A DNA stretch of 64,000 nucleotides from Gammaproteobacteria bacterium (GTDB lineage Bacteria > Pseudomonadota > Gammaproteobacteria > VBWC01): assembly GCA_023266115.1 (NCBI GenBank), contig JAHFRU010000008.1:60746-124745 (forward strand), given 5' to 3'. The notes beneath the pieces were generated by a model. It worked only from the letters and a program-made list of their open reading frames with translations, did no database searches and was not told where the DNA came from. Each line of letters starts with the position of its first letter. The first letter of the stretch is position 1. Of this stretch, positions 46,784 to 57,892 are shown piece by piece. The position numbers were made by a program, and so were the translations under genes.

Positions 46784-47320
46784 ATGACCAACTACCGACG
46801 CACTTTCATTCCCGGCGGTAGCTACTTCTTCACCGTCGCAATAGCGGAGCGGTCGAGCCGTCTGCTGACCGACAACATCGACCTGTTCCGGAGCGCTGTA
46901 TCACACGTAAAGAATGGGCTGCCGTTCGAACTGGTGGCCATGGCGGTGCTGCCCGAGCATCTGCATTGCGTCTGGACATTACCGGGCGGCGATATGGACT
47001 ACCCGACCCGGTGGAGGAAAATCAAGGCCATGTTCTCGCGCGGCTTGCCAAAAGGCGAACGTCGTTCGAAAAGCCGTATGGCGAAAGGCGAACGCGGCAT
47101 CTGGCAGAGGCGTTATTGGGAGCATACGTTGCGCGATGCCGACGACCTGCGCCAGCATGTAGATTACATCCATTACAATCCAGTTAAACACCGCCATGCA
47201 CGGTCTGTGAACGAATGGCCGTATTCGACGTTTCACCGGTATGTCCGGGAGGGCATTTACCCCGCCGATTGGGCGGGCGGCGCGTCCGAGGCGGAGCATG
47301 GCTTTGGGGAAAGGGCGTAA
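46784..47320 (+). CDS. REP-associated tyrosine transposase (RAYT)
   Basis: A domesticated IS200-like single-strand nuclease of the Y1/HUH class. The 178 residues carry the HUH motif in LPEHLHCVWTLP (His59, His61) and the tyrosine motif YIHYNPVKH (~128-136, catalytic Tyr probably 128), with FIPGGSYFFTVAIAER near the start as in TnpA_REP proteins. RAYTs bind and cut REP palindromes and are thought to spread them. REPs flank this gene in opposite orientation within 40 bases on the left and 2 bases on the right. There are no IS ends, so I treat it as a single-copy housekeeping RAYT, not an active insertion sequence. Confidence 0.93.
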   Translation: MTNYRRTFIPGGSYFFTVAIAERSSRLLTDNIDLFRSAVSHVKNGLPFELVAMAVLPEHLHCVWTLPGGDMDYPTRWRKIKAMFSRGLPKGERRSKSRMAKGERGIWQRRYWEHTLRDADDLRQHVDYIHYNPVKHRHARSVNEWPYSTFHRYVREGIYPADWAGGASEAEHGFGERA

Positions 47321-47321
47321 T

Positions 47322-47352
47322 GATGGGTTACGCTGCGCTCCACCCATCCTAC
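47322..47352 (-). repeat. REP palindrome, right of the RAYT gene
   Basis: On the minus strand it reads GTAGGATGGGTGGAGCGCAG then CGTAACCCATC, inverted relative to the copy at 46714. It directly follows the RAYT stop codon and is 27 bases before the start of the next gene. Confidence 0.85.
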
Positions 47353-47378
47353 GTGCTCTAGGCGAAGGTGATGCCCAT

Positions 47379-48044
47379 ATGTATCGTTACTCGTCCAGAA
47401 AATTTAATGATCTTTTGCGCGTAATGGGATGCATTAGGATTGGTACGTTATACGATTTCCGAAGGATTGAGCACGGACATGGGATAGGAGATCCCCGTGA
47501 GGGCACAAAAGCCGTGGGCCACCATATCGATCATCTTTTTGTGGGAAATCCTTCCGACCCTCATCTAACAGAGAACAAGGATATGAGGGCTCTAAAAGCA
47601 TTCAGAGCGGTGGAAATTGGGAAGGAAGCCAGAAATACAACCATTCGTAATATGTCAGTTTCTCGATCAGTCGATGTGCCAGATTGCTTTATTTTGTGTT
47701 CGTCGAAGTACAAGTCGAAAGAGGCAATGAATCAGTTTGAGGGCGCTGATAGCTGCGTGCAGATAGTGGATGTAGGCGCCTTTTACAGACGGGTTACCCA
47801 GGCGATAGACCGCATTACGCCAGTAATATTCCGAGGTATTTTCGAGGTGACCTACCAAGAGCGAGAAGAGTTATGGAACGGCAGGGATTGGGGGCGTCAT
47901 CCGGCATTAATCAAAGAACCAAAATATATACAGCAAGGCGAATTAAGGGCCATATGGCAACCTCAATTTCAGCACGAGATTGAACCGCTGATTACTGGGG
48001 ATTATAGATTAGGGGCGTATGTCAAATACGTACACATAGAATAA
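47379..48044 (+). CDS. Unidentified protein, weakly DUF2971-like N-terminus, AT-richer than neighbours
   Basis: I take the ATG at 47379 (MYRYSSRKFNDLLRVMGCIR), giving 221 residues; the open frame continues upstream across the RAYT 3' end and is unlikely to be used there. The opening pattern (YRYSS, then IRIGTLYDFRRIEH) loosely recalls DUF2971-type proteins. Later text such as VPDCFILCSSKYKSKEAM and WQPQFQHEIEPL is not a motif I can name. No signal peptide or membrane helix is seen. Codon use is visibly more AT-rich than the flanking genes, with many aat, ata and tta codons. It is bracketed by REP elements, suggesting accessory or transferred DNA. Function unknown. Confidence 0.65.
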   Translation: MYRYSSRKFNDLLRVMGCIRIGTLYDFRRIEHGHGIGDPREGTKAVGHHIDHLFVGNPSDPHLTENKDMRALKAFRAVEIGKEARNTTIRNMSVSRSVDVPDCFILCSSKYKSKEAMNQFEGADSCVQIVDVGAFYRRVTQAIDRITPVIFRGIFEVTYQEREELWNGRDWGRHPALIKEPKYIQQGELRAIWQPQFQHEIEPLITGDYRLGAYVKYVHIE

Positions 48045-48050
48045 GTACGC

Positions 48051-48136
48051 GTAGGGCGCAATAACCGAAGGGCATTGCACCGCATGATTTCCGGCTTGCA
48101 TCCGGCGCATTACGGCTAACGCCTGATGCGCCCTAC
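48051..48136. repeat. Inverted REP-like pair
   Basis: GTAGGGCGCA at the left and TGCGCCCTAC at the right form perfect 10-base inverted ends; the interior has GGGCATTGCACCG and CGGCGCATTACGG. This resembles the second class of GTAGGGCGCA REP units seen in gammaproteobacteria. It lies between two convergent genes and may act as a transcript end. Confidence 0.75.
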
Positions 48137-48151
48137 ATATAATTGCAGTTC

Positions 48152-48182
48152 GTAGGATGGGTGAAGCGAAGCGTAACCCATC
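48152..48182 (+). repeat. REP palindrome, third copy
   Basis: GTAGGATGGGTGAAGCGAAG then CGTAACCCATC, same orientation as the copy at 46714. It ends seven bases before the lpxL stop. Confidence 0.85.
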
Positions 48183-48188
48183 GAATGA

Positions 48189-49109
48189 CTAATATACCCC
48201 CGCCTCGCCTGGCGGTCTCGTTTTGAAGCGGCGGTGTACCCACAGGTATTGCTCGGGCGATCGGCGGATTTCGGCTTCGAGCAGCGTGCTGAGGCGTTGC
48301 GTGTCCTGCTGGACATCGTCGGACGGAAAGTTCTCCAGCATCGGCAACAGCCGCAGCAGATAGCCTGCATTTTCCGGCAGCCGGTGTGTGAAGAACGGCA
48401 CGACCGGCGCGCCGCTGATTTTGGCGAGCCGCGATGTCGAGGTAATCGTCGACGCCGGTATGTTGAAGAAACTGACGAACGCGCTGTGTTCTGCGCTGTA
48501 GTTCTGGTCCGGTGCGAACCATACCGGTTTGTTTTCTTTCAGGCTGCGCAGCATCGCGCGTATGTCCTCGCGCGGTATCGCCTTTTCGAAACGTGCCTCG
48601 CGGCTGCGTTTCATGATGGCTTCGAACAGCGGGTTCTCGTGGCGGCGGTACATCACGTGAAAAGGTACTCGCCTGGCGAGCAGTCGGCCGCCTAACTCGA
48701 ATGACGTGAAATGCGCGCTGAGCAGGATCGCGCCATGGCCTGTGGCGAGCGCGCCTTGCAGATGTTCGAGGCCTTCGATATGCAGCAACGGCGCCAGCCT
48801 TTTACCGGTCGACCACCAGCTCATCGCCGTTTCGATCAGGCCTTGTCCAACCGATACAAAATGCGCCTTGACGAAACGCGCACGCTGGTCCGGTGTCAGC
48901 TCCGGGAAACAGAGGCTGACATTGACCTCGGCGACACGGCGCCGGTGGCCGGCGACGCGATAGAACAATCGCCCGATCCATTTGCCGAGCGCCATCTGTA
49001 CACGATACGGACTATGGGCCACGCACCACAGCAGCGACAGCGCGAGCCAGGTCAGCCAGTAACGCGGCGCGAGATAGGTCCGCATGGGCCTTGCGTCTTG
49101 TTCAGCCAT
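48189..49109 (-). CDS. lpxL: Lipid A biosynthesis (lauroyl-type) acyltransferase
   Basis: Adds a secondary acyl chain to Kdo2-lipid IVA at the inner membrane. The 306-residue protein has one N-terminal helix (YWLTWLALSLLWCVAHSPYR), and the acyltransferase HX4E motif in ILLSAHFTSFELGGR (His133, Glu138). MYRRHENPLFEAIMKRSRE and WFAPDQNYSAEHSAFVSFF are further LpxL/LpxM landmarks. The ending around YLWVHRRFKTRPPGE is also diagnostic. Distinguishing LpxL from LpxM or LpxP is not secure by eye. It follows tolC by 54 bases on the same strand. Confidence 0.9.
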   Translation of the reverse strand: MAEQDARPMRTYLAPRYWLTWLALSLLWCVAHSPYRVQMALGKWIGRLFYRVAGHRRRVAEVNVSLCFPELTPDQRARFVKAHFVSVGQGLIETAMSWWSTGKRLAPLLHIEGLEHLQGALATGHGAILLSAHFTSFELGGRLLARRVPFHVMYRRHENPLFEAIMKRSREARFEKAIPREDIRAMLRSLKENKPVWFAPDQNYSAEHSAFVSFFNIPASTITSTSRLAKISGAPVVPFFTHRLPENAGYLLRLLPMLENFPSDDVQQDTQRLSTLLEAEIRRSPEQYLWVHRRFKTRPPGEAGVY

Positions 49110-49163
49110 CCCGGAAGTTTAAAACATCGACAGGGGAATGCGTCAGTTCCGCTCTACGCAGGA

Positions 49164-50513
49164 TCAATTCGCCAGCCAGGCGTTGACCTGTTCCAGGTCC
49201 GCCGGACTCAGCGTGCCAACCGCCTGTTTCAGACGCAGCGAATTGAGTATGTAATCATAACGGGAACGCGCGTAGTCGCGTTGGGCAAGGAACACCGTGC
49301 GCCGCGCGAGCAGTACATCGACCGTGGTACGTGTGCCAACGTCATAGCCCGCTTCGGTCGCCTCCAGCGCGCTCTGGCTGGAGGCGCGCGCCTGCTTGAA
49401 CGCAGTGACGCGGCTGATCGCGGCAAGCACGCCCAGATAGGCCTCGCGCGTCTGGCGTATCGCGCCGCGCCGCTGTTGTTCCATCGCCTGCGACGCCTGT
49501 TCGGCGCCGTGGCGCGCCTGCCGTGTCCGCGATGCAACCAGGCCGCCCTGGAACAAAGACATGTTCAGTTGCAGGCCGATCCGGGTGTCGTCGATATCGC
49601 TTTTGCCGAAGCTGCCGCCATCGGACACGGTATTCGAGCGGCTGGCGAACGCATCCAGCGTCGGATAGTGGCCGGCGCGCTGCGCGGCGACTTCCTTGTG
49701 CGCGGCATCGTAGGCGAATTCCGCGGCGCGTAATGCCAGGCTGTTTTCCAGCGATTTCTCCGTCCACGCGTCGATATCGGCGGGCACCGGATTCACCAGC
49801 GGCGTGTCCGCGCGCAGTGGCGCAATGCGTTCATGGTTACGTCCGGTCAGTTCGCGCAATACCTCGCGGGAGGTGGCCAGCAGGTTGTTCGCCTCGATCT
49901 CCTGGGCGACGGCGGTGTCGTAGCTGGCCTGTGCTTCCAGTACATCGGTAATGGCGATCAGCCCGACCTCAAAACGTTGTTGCGTCTGTTCCAGCTGGCG
50001 CTTGATCGCATCTTTTTCCGCCGTGGCGAACTGCAGATTGTCGGTCGCGGCCAGTACGTTGAAATACCTGTCGGCGGCGCGCACGATCATCGCTTGCTGC
50101 GCCGTCATCAGGGTGGCTTCGGCCTCGCTGATCGTGTCCTTTGACTGGCGGTAGCGGACCCACGCTTCATGGCGGTAGAGCGGTTGCGTCAGGTTCAGCG
50201 AGTAGCCATGGCTGTTGAAATTCTCGTTGCCGCTGAACGTCGCGTTGCCCGGATAGGTCCGGTCCTGCTCATTCCATGTCGTGTTGGCGGATATACCGAC
50301 CGATGGCAGCAGCCCGGCGCGGCTCTGTGGCCGTGCCTCCAGCGATGCACGGTAAGCGGCTTCGGCCTGCTGCAACTGAGTATCGTACTGGTCGGCCAGA
50401 CGATAGATATCCAGCAGCCCTTCAGCCGGTGCCGCGGCGCACAGGCCGGGCAGCAGGGTCAGTGCGAACAGTATTGCCGGGTACGACCGGAACGACATTA
50501 TGCGTTGTGGCAC
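49164..50513 (-). CDS. tolC: TolC-family outer membrane efflux protein
   Basis: Trimeric outer-membrane channel for efflux pumps and type I secretion. The 449-residue protein has a signal peptide (cleavage near LCAAA) and two OEP repeats. The first includes LPSVGISANTTWNEQ and LNLTQPLYRHEAWVRYRQ; the second includes YPTLDAFASRSN and LNMSLFQGGLVASRTRQA. RFEVGLIAITDVLEAQASYD and GYDVGTRTTVDVLLARRT are the paired coiled-coil turns. The start is GTG at 50513 or ATG at 50498. It follows a Pcm-family methyltransferase, the usual tolC neighbour in gammaproteobacteria. Confidence 0.93.
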   Translation of the reverse strand: MPQRIMSFRSYPAILFALTLLPGLCAAAPAEGLLDIYRLADQYDTQLQQAEAAYRASLEARPQSRAGLLPSVGISANTTWNEQDRTYPGNATFSGNENFNSHGYSLNLTQPLYRHEAWVRYRQSKDTISEAEATLMTAQQAMIVRAADRYFNVLAATDNLQFATAEKDAIKRQLEQTQQRFEVGLIAITDVLEAQASYDTAVAQEIEANNLLATSREVLRELTGRNHERIAPLRADTPLVNPVPADIDAWTEKSLENSLALRAAEFAYDAAHKEVAAQRAGHYPTLDAFASRSNTVSDGGSFGKSDIDDTRIGLQLNMSLFQGGLVASRTRQARHGAEQASQAMEQQRRGAIRQTREAYLGVLAAISRVTAFKQARASSQSALEATEAGYDVGTRTTVDVLLARRTVFLAQRDYARSRYDYILNSLRLKQAVGTLSPADLEQVNAWLAN

Positions 50514-50552
50514 ATGGACTCCGTGTGCATTGGAAAGTGGTCGCGACGCCAG

Positions 50553-51209
50553 CTAGAAGACGAATTGCGGCTGCTGCTCGGCGTTGACCAGCATCGGCAG
50601 TCCGGTTTCGAACATCGCTTCGCGTGCCCATTCGTGCTCGCCGACGCGCGTGATCAGCGTCGCCTCGATTACCGGTGGCTGGCCGACGAACGCGATCAGA
50701 CGCCCGCCGCGCCGCAAGGCGTTGGCGAACGCATCGGGCAGTATCGGTGTTGTGCCGGTGATTACGATAGCATCGAACGTATCGTCCTTATGCCAGCCGC
50801 GGGAGGCATCGCCCGCATGCAGCGTGACGTTGGTGATGCCGTGTCGCGCCAGCGTTTCGCCGGCGGTCGCAAGCAGGTCCGGAAATATCTCGACGCTCTC
50901 GACATGCAGGCCGAGGCTGGTGAGCAGCGCCGTCAGATAGCCGCTGCCGGTGCCGATTTCGAGTATACGGTCGCCGGGTTTGATATCCAGCGCCTGAACC
51001 ACGCGCGCCTCGAGTTTCGGCAACATCATCACCTGCCCGTGTCCGAGCGGAATGCTGATATCGGCATAGGCGAGATTGCGATAGTTTTCCGGGACAAAAT
51101 TTTCACGTGGCACCTGATCGAGCAGATCGAGTACGCGCTGATCGAGCACGTCCCAGGTACGGATCTGCTGTTCGATCATATTGAAACGGGCTTTTTGCAA
51201 TTCCATCAT
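50553..51209 (-). CDS. Protein-L-isoaspartate O-methyltransferase family protein
   Basis: The 218-residue SAM enzyme opens ARFNMIEQQIRTWDVLDQRV and has the Pcm core: DRILEIGTGSGYLTALL (SAM loop), VESVEIFPDLLATAGETL, and DAIVITGTTPILPDAF in place of the VTAAAP seen in classical repair enzymes. The tolC-linked clade of this family is widespread in proteobacteria and its substrate is not settled; repair of isoaspartyl residues is the family activity. It starts at ATG 51209 (a second ATG at 51206) and precedes tolC by 39 bases. Confidence 0.88.
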   Translation of the reverse strand: MMELQKARFNMIEQQIRTWDVLDQRVLDLLDQVPRENFVPENYRNLAYADISIPLGHGQVMMLPKLEARVVQALDIKPGDRILEIGTGSGYLTALLTSLGLHVESVEIFPDLLATAGETLARHGITNVTLHAGDASRGWHKDDTFDAIVITGTTPILPDAFANALRRGGRLIAFVGQPPVIEATLITRVGEHEWAREAMFETGLPMLVNAEQQPQFVF

Positions 51210-51469
51210 GTTTTGCTCTCACGCGGCCTGAACCGGGACGAAAAAGGGTAAGCGGTTTGACGGGCCATGGCAAGAATGCCCGTCGCCGTGGCGCTTGCCT
51301 GATCCGGCCGTTTCCCGGTGACACGCCAATTTTCCAAGTATACTGCGCAGAGTCGCTTTTTATCGGATAAAATCTGCTGCTTTTCAGGTTCTTATGCTTC
51401 GGCATCCGGTCGCCCGCCCTAACATGCGCCGGGTCACCGCCGATATGTTCTTATGGCGAGTTATATAGA

Positions 51470-54400
51470 GTGAAGCGCGTTAACCCGTTTTTTTTGCGAC
51501 GACCCGTGTATACCTTGTGTTTCGGCAATAAACATTCGCGATGGTTACAGCGTCTGCACCGCGGTTTTGCACCGCTGGCCATAGTTCTGCTGGCGTTGTG
51601 TATCGCGCTGCCGGTGCACGCCGCGGCGAAGCAGTGGAAGTGGACAAACCCGTTTCCTAGCGGCAACACGCTGCGCGCGGCGACCTCGTCCGGCTCGCTG
51701 TTCGTCGCCGTCGGCGACCTCGGCACGATCCTGACCAGCACCGACGGCAACACCTGGGTGCGCGTGGTTTCCGGCACCACCGCCAATCTGCGCGGCGTCG
51801 TTTACAACTCCAATACCACGATCAAGTTCGTTGCGGTCGGCGATAACGGCACCATTGTGACCAGCAATCTCGGCAACGTCTGGGAGACGCGCGTTTCGGG
51901 CACCGCGCAGAATCTGAATGCCGTCAGCTGGTCCAGCGTCGCCGGCGCCAATTACGTCGCGGTCGGCGATAACGGTACCGTGGTGCGCAGCGGCGATGGC
52001 GACACCTGGCAGTCGGCCACGGCCGGGACGGCGCATCTGCGCGATGTGCTGCTGGGCGGTGTCGGCGGGTCGCTGTTTGTCGCGGTCGGCGACAGTGGCA
52101 GTATGTTCACCAGCCCGAATGGATCAGTGTGGCAGGCCCGCAGTTCTGGCGTTACCAAACATCTGTATGGCGTGGCGTGGGCCCCAAGCGCCAATCCGCC
52201 GTTGCTGGCGGTTGCCGGCGAGGGCGGTCTCTTGATGACGAGCACCAACCTCACCGATTGGGTCGCGCGCGATTCCAAGGTAACCACCGATCTGCGCGAT
52301 ATCGTCTGGGTCGATACGGCCTTCCTTGCCAACGGTCTGAACGGCACGATCACCACATCCAGCAACGGGACGGACTGGGGCAAGATACCGTCCGGCACGC
52401 CATATACGCTGTTGGCGGTAGCATTTAACGCCCGGCAGGCGGTGATGGTCGGGGCCAACGGCACTATCCTGGGGTTGCCGACGGCCGGTTCGGCATGGGT
52501 AACCAGGTCGATTGCAGTGACCCAGCAGGCACTTAATGGCGTAACCGCCTACAACAGCAGCCAGCTGATCGCGGTGGGCAATAGCGGCGCGATGGCGACC
52601 AGTGTCGATGGCGAGACGTGGACGGTACGGAGTTCCGGTACCACCAAGCACCTGTTTGACGTCGCCTGGAGCGGCGCGTTGTTTGCCGCGGTTGGTGACG
52701 CCGGGATTGTGCTGACGAGCCCCGATGGCATCGCGTGGACGCCGCCGAGCACCGGCAATAGCGCGGCGCTGCGGGCGATTACCTGGGGCAACAGCCGGTT
52801 CGTCACGGTCGGTGCGAGCGGCACCATACTGACCAGCGCCGATGGCGTGGTCTGGACGCCGCGCAGTTCCGGTACGTCGCAGACGCTCAACGACGTGATC
52901 TGGACCGGCAGCCAGTTTCTGGCGGTCGGCAATAGTGGTGAGGTGCGAGTGAGCGGCGACGGCATCAGTTGGGCACAGCGTATCCCGGGCGTCGGCGCCA
53001 ATCTGTATGGCGCGGCGTGGGATGGCACGCGCTACGTGGTCGTCGGTGCGTCGGGCACGATAACGACGAGCGCGGATGCGGCCAGCTGGGTGACGCGTAC
53101 GTCCGGCGTTGGCGTCGCACTGAACGCGGTCGTTTCCGGTGGCGGTGCGTTGATCGCGGTCGGCGGCAGCGGGACCGTGCTGGGTAGCAGCGACGGCGGC
53201 ATCACCTGGGCCATTGAGCCGATCGTAACGACCAATAATCTGGCCGCGGTGGTCTGGAACACCGCCCGCTTCGTGCCGGTCGGAGCCGCGGGCACAATAC
53301 TCGGCGGCGGCGAGCTGCCGAATCTCAGGATGACCGGTGTGCCCGATCCCGATCCGGTGACGGTCGATGCGGCGCTGGACTACAACTATACCGTCACCAA
53401 TCCCGGCGTGCATGATGCCACCGGCGTGATGTTTAACAGCACGCTGCCGGCCGGGCTCGGATTTATTTCCGCTTCCGCGGCGGACGCCGTATGCAGTGTT
53501 ACCGGCACCGATGCGTGCAAGAACTTCGCTCTCAACCTGAATCTCGGCGCATGTGTTCATAGTGCGGGGGTCGTCAACTGCAATCTCGGCGATATGCGGG
53601 TGGACGCGCGCGTTACTGTCAACATCAAGGTGACGCCGCCGCAGGTCGGCAAACTTACCGCAACCGCGTCGGTATCGGCGACGGAGACGGAGTCGGATAC
53701 GGCGGATAATCTGGTGACGATCGAATCGCTGGTCGGCCACATTGATGTCCTGGCGATCGCCGGAACGGCAGCGTCGAACCCCGCCGCGGTCGGGTTTCCG
53801 CTCAAATACAAATTTACAGTGACGAATAACGGCGTACCGTCGACCACCGGTGTCGTCGCCACCGGCGTCATGCTGACCGACACGCTGCCCGACGGCATGT
53901 TTTTCCGGGCCGCGGAAACGACCGATACTATCGAGGATCTCAACGGCATCGTCTGGAACGGCACGTCATACGTGGTGGTGGGCAACAACGGCGTTATCCT
54001 TACCAGTAACGACGGCGCGACATGGACCCTGCGGCCGGCCTACGTCGTCAACGCGCTGTTGGGCGTTGCCTGGAGCGGCAGCCGTTTCGTCGCCGTCGGC
54101 AGCGGCGGCGTGATCATTACCAGCAGCGATGGCGTCAGCTGGACCGTGCGCTCGATTGGCGTTTACGGCTTTCTCTACAAGGTCATCTGGTCGGGCAGCA
54201 GCTTCGTCGCGGTCGGTTCGCTGGGCGCACTGCTGACCAGTCCCGATGGCATTACCTGGACGGCGCAAAACACCGGGACGACCGATCGGCTGCGCGACGT
54301 TGCCTGGAGCGGCGCGCAGTTCGTCGCGGTCGGCGACAACGGCACGGTGATGACCAGCCCGGATGGCGTTGCGTGGACGCGGCGCGACTCAAAGATCGTC

Positions 54401-55090
54401 AAGTCGCTGGCAACGGTTGCCTGGAGCGGCACGCGGTTTGTTGCCGCGGGGGAGAGTGGCACCATCGTGAGCAGCGTGGACGCCGTTGCCTGGACCTCGC
54501 AACGCAGCGGCACGCTGGTGCTGCTCACCGACGTCGTCTGGAGCGGCTCGCGTTTTGTCATAACCGGGGGCAGCGGCGTGACGCTGACCAGCACCGATGG
54601 CGTGTCATGGCTGGCCGAAACGTCGGCCGGCGTCGTGCGTCTGGAGGCATCGATCTGGGATGGCAGCCGCTTTGTCGCGGTCGGTACCGACGGTTTCATT
54701 GCCACCAGCGTGGACGGCACGAACTGGATAAACTCCATTGCGCAGGGTACCTGCGCGGCGTTCGGCGGTACGGTCAGTTGTAACCTCGGCACGCTGGCCG
54801 TTAGCCAGAAGGTAATCGTGACACTGGTCGTTGATCTGACCCAGGCGATCAAAACGACGGTGTTGCCGGGACAGTTCATCGGCTCGTTCGACAACACCGC
54901 CAGCGTTAAGGCCAACGAAGACGAGGTCAACACCGCCGACAATTCGGTAACGATAAACACCGGCTTCAATCGCGGTATCGTCTCCACGTCGACGACCGCC
55001 GGGGCGCCCGATCCCGGTTGGTGGCTGATCATCGCCACCGGCCTGTTCATGTCCGCGCTGTGGCGGCGTCGCGAGAATCGGCACCGGTGA
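51470..55090 (+). CDS. Large secreted Ycf48/BNR-like repeat protein with DUF11 domains and a C-terminal sorting tail
   Basis: This 1206-residue protein has an atypically long N-terminal export signal (hydrophobic stretch ~31-48, cleavage near PVHAAA). Residues ~57-613 are about fourteen ~40-residue units (LFVAVGDxGTILTSxDGxTW, then RxSGTxxxLNxVxW) likely forming beta-propeller blades. A DUF11 domain follows at ~617-757 (LDYNYTVTNPGVHDATGV, CNLGDMRVDARVTVNIKV). A second DUF11 starts at ~758 but is interrupted after TLPDGMFFRAAE by seven more repeat units (~820-1090), then resumes at QGTCAAFGGTVSCNLGTLAV. The end, PDPGWWLIIATGLFMSALWR followed by basic residues, is a motif-helix-arginine sorting tail. 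No catalytic residues are evident. The start is probably GTG at 51470, and the upstream 260 bases show no gene. Confidence 0.75.
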   Translation: MKRVNPFFLRRPVYTLCFGNKHSRWLQRLHRGFAPLAIVLLALCIALPVHAAAKQWKWTNPFPSGNTLRAATSSGSLFVAVGDLGTILTSTDGNTWVRVVSGTTANLRGVVYNSNTTIKFVAVGDNGTIVTSNLGNVWETRVSGTAQNLNAVSWSSVAGANYVAVGDNGTVVRSGDGDTWQSATAGTAHLRDVLLGGVGGSLFVAVGDSGSMFTSPNGSVWQARSSGVTKHLYGVAWAPSANPPLLAVAGEGGLLMTSTNLTDWVARDSKVTTDLRDIVWVDTAFLANGLNGTITTSSNGTDWGKIPSGTPYTLLAVAFNARQAVMVGANGTILGLPTAGSAWVTRSIAVTQQALNGVTAYNSSQLIAVGNSGAMATSVDGETWTVRSSGTTKHLFDVAWSGALFAAVGDAGIVLTSPDGIAWTPPSTGNSAALRAITWGNSRFVTVGASGTILTSADGVVWTPRSSGTSQTLNDVIWTGSQFLAVGNSGEVRVSGDGISWAQRIPGVGANLYGAAWDGTRYVVVGASGTITTSADAASWVTRTSGVGVALNAVVSGGGALIAVGGSGTVLGSSDGGITWAIEPIVTTNNLAAVVWNTARFVPVGAAGTILGGGELPNLRMTGVPDPDPVTVDAALDYNYTVTNPGVHDATGVMFNSTLPAGLGFISASAADAVCSVTGTDACKNFALNLNLGACVHSAGVVNCNLGDMRVDARVTVNIKVTPPQVGKLTATASVSATETESDTADNLVTIESLVGHIDVLAIAGTAASNPAAVGFPLKYKFTVTNNGVPSTTGVVATGVMLTDTLPDGMFFRAAETTDTIEDLNGIVWNGTSYVVVGNNGVILTSNDGATWTLRPAYVVNALLGVAWSGSRFVAVGSGGVIITSSDGVSWTVRSIGVYGFLYKVIWSGSSFVAVGSLGALLTSPDGITWTAQNTGTTDRLRDVAWSGAQFVAVGDNGTVMTSPDGVAWTRRDSKIVKSLATVAWSGTRFVAAGESGTIVSSVDAVAWTSQRSGTLVLLTDVVWSGSRFVITGGSGVTLTSTDGVSWLAETSAGVVRLEASIWDGSRFVAVGTDGFIATSVDGTNWINSIAQGTCAAFGGTVSCNLGTLAVSQKVIVTLVVDLTQAIKTTVLPGQFIGSFDNTASVKANEDEVNTADNSVTINTGFNRGIVSTSTTAGAPDPGWWLIIATGLFMSALWRRRENRHR

Positions 55091-55113
55091 GTCCCGACAT
55101 CGCCGGAGGACTT

Positions 55114-55298
55114 TTAAGGAACCTCTGATGTGTCGTCATTCCGGGCGGAGCGTAGCGGAGACCCGGAATCCAGAGCTTTCGAAACAGGGTGTTGCTGGAT
55201 TCCTCGGCGGCCGTTCCCGACGCCGCCCTGCCTCGCCCGCCCATGGGCTCGCGCTTTCGCGGGAATGACGAAAAGGTGATTAATCAGAGGTTCCTTAA
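55114..55298. repeat. MITE-like element with terminal inverted repeats, copy D
   Basis: 185 bases beginning TTAAGGAACCTCTGAT and ending ATCAGAGGTTCCTTAA, a perfect 16-base terminal inverted repeat. The outermost TTAA on each side could be a target duplication. Inside are CGTCATTCCGGG, the core CCCGGAATCCAG..GCTTTCGAAA..GCTGGATTCC, and CGGGAATGACG. No coding capacity. It lies between the large repeat gene and the TPP riboswitch. Confidence 0.85.
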
Positions 55299-55364
55299 GC
55301 AGTGCAGGAATCCGCCGTGAATCTTGCAATGGGCCGGGGCATGTTCTAGAGTCCCTGCATCAAT

Positions 55365-57434
<2,070 letters not shown>

Positions 57435-57439
57435 GCCGG

Positions 57440-57892
57440 ATGAGTCGCGCGACGATAAAGGCAGAGGGTGTCGGGGGAGCGGTAGTCCCGCGCAAGGTCA
57501 TCCCGATCCGTCCGGAAAAACTAACCCCGGAAACCAAATGCGGTTACTGCACGAACTCCAAGTGCTGCACCTATATCACGGAGACGCTGGCGACGCCGCG
57601 CGCGAAGAGCGATTTCGATCATTTGCTGTGGCAGGTCTCGCACGACAACGTCAGCATCTACAAGGACGAGGACGGCTGGACGCTGCTGGTCGAGGGTCGT
57701 TGTACGCATTTGCAGCCCGGCGGACGCTGCGGCATCTACGAGACCCGTCCGGAAATCTGCCGCGAGCATTCGAACGATTACTGTGAATATGACGCGCCTG
57801 CCGAGGACGGATTTGATCTTTATTTCACGACGTATGATGAGTTGCTGAAATACTGCAAGAAGCGTTTCAAGACCTGGGGAAAGCCAGGTTAG
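57440..57892 (+). CDS. YkgJ-family cysteine-cluster protein
   Basis: The 150-residue protein carries cysteine clusters typical of the YkgJ/zinc-iron-chelating family: KCGYCTNSKCCTYI (~34-47), GRCTHLQPGGRCGIYETRP and EICREHSNDYCEYD (~86-115). The fold is thought to bind a metal or iron-sulfur site, but no biochemical role is established. It lies five bases after thiC and so is probably under the same TPP control; a maintenance role for the ThiC cluster is a guess from position only. Confidence 0.85.
   Translation: MSRATIKAEGVGGAVVPRKVIPIRPEKLTPETKCGYCTNSKCCTYITETLATPRAKSDFDHLLWQVSHDNVSIYKDEDGWTLLVEGRCTHLQPGGRCGIYETRPEICREHSNDYCEYDAPAEDGFDLYFTTYDELLKYCKKRFKTWGKPG

Noticed and set aside
46784..47320. 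Active IS200/IS605 insertion sequence
   Set aside because: No subterminal IS ends or tnpB; the protein and flanking REPs fit a single-copy RAYT.
52124..53740. Long antisense frames opposite the repeat proteins (also 2597-3691)
   Set aside because: They mirror the in-frame repeat structure of the sense genes and carry no recognisable domain or ribosome site.
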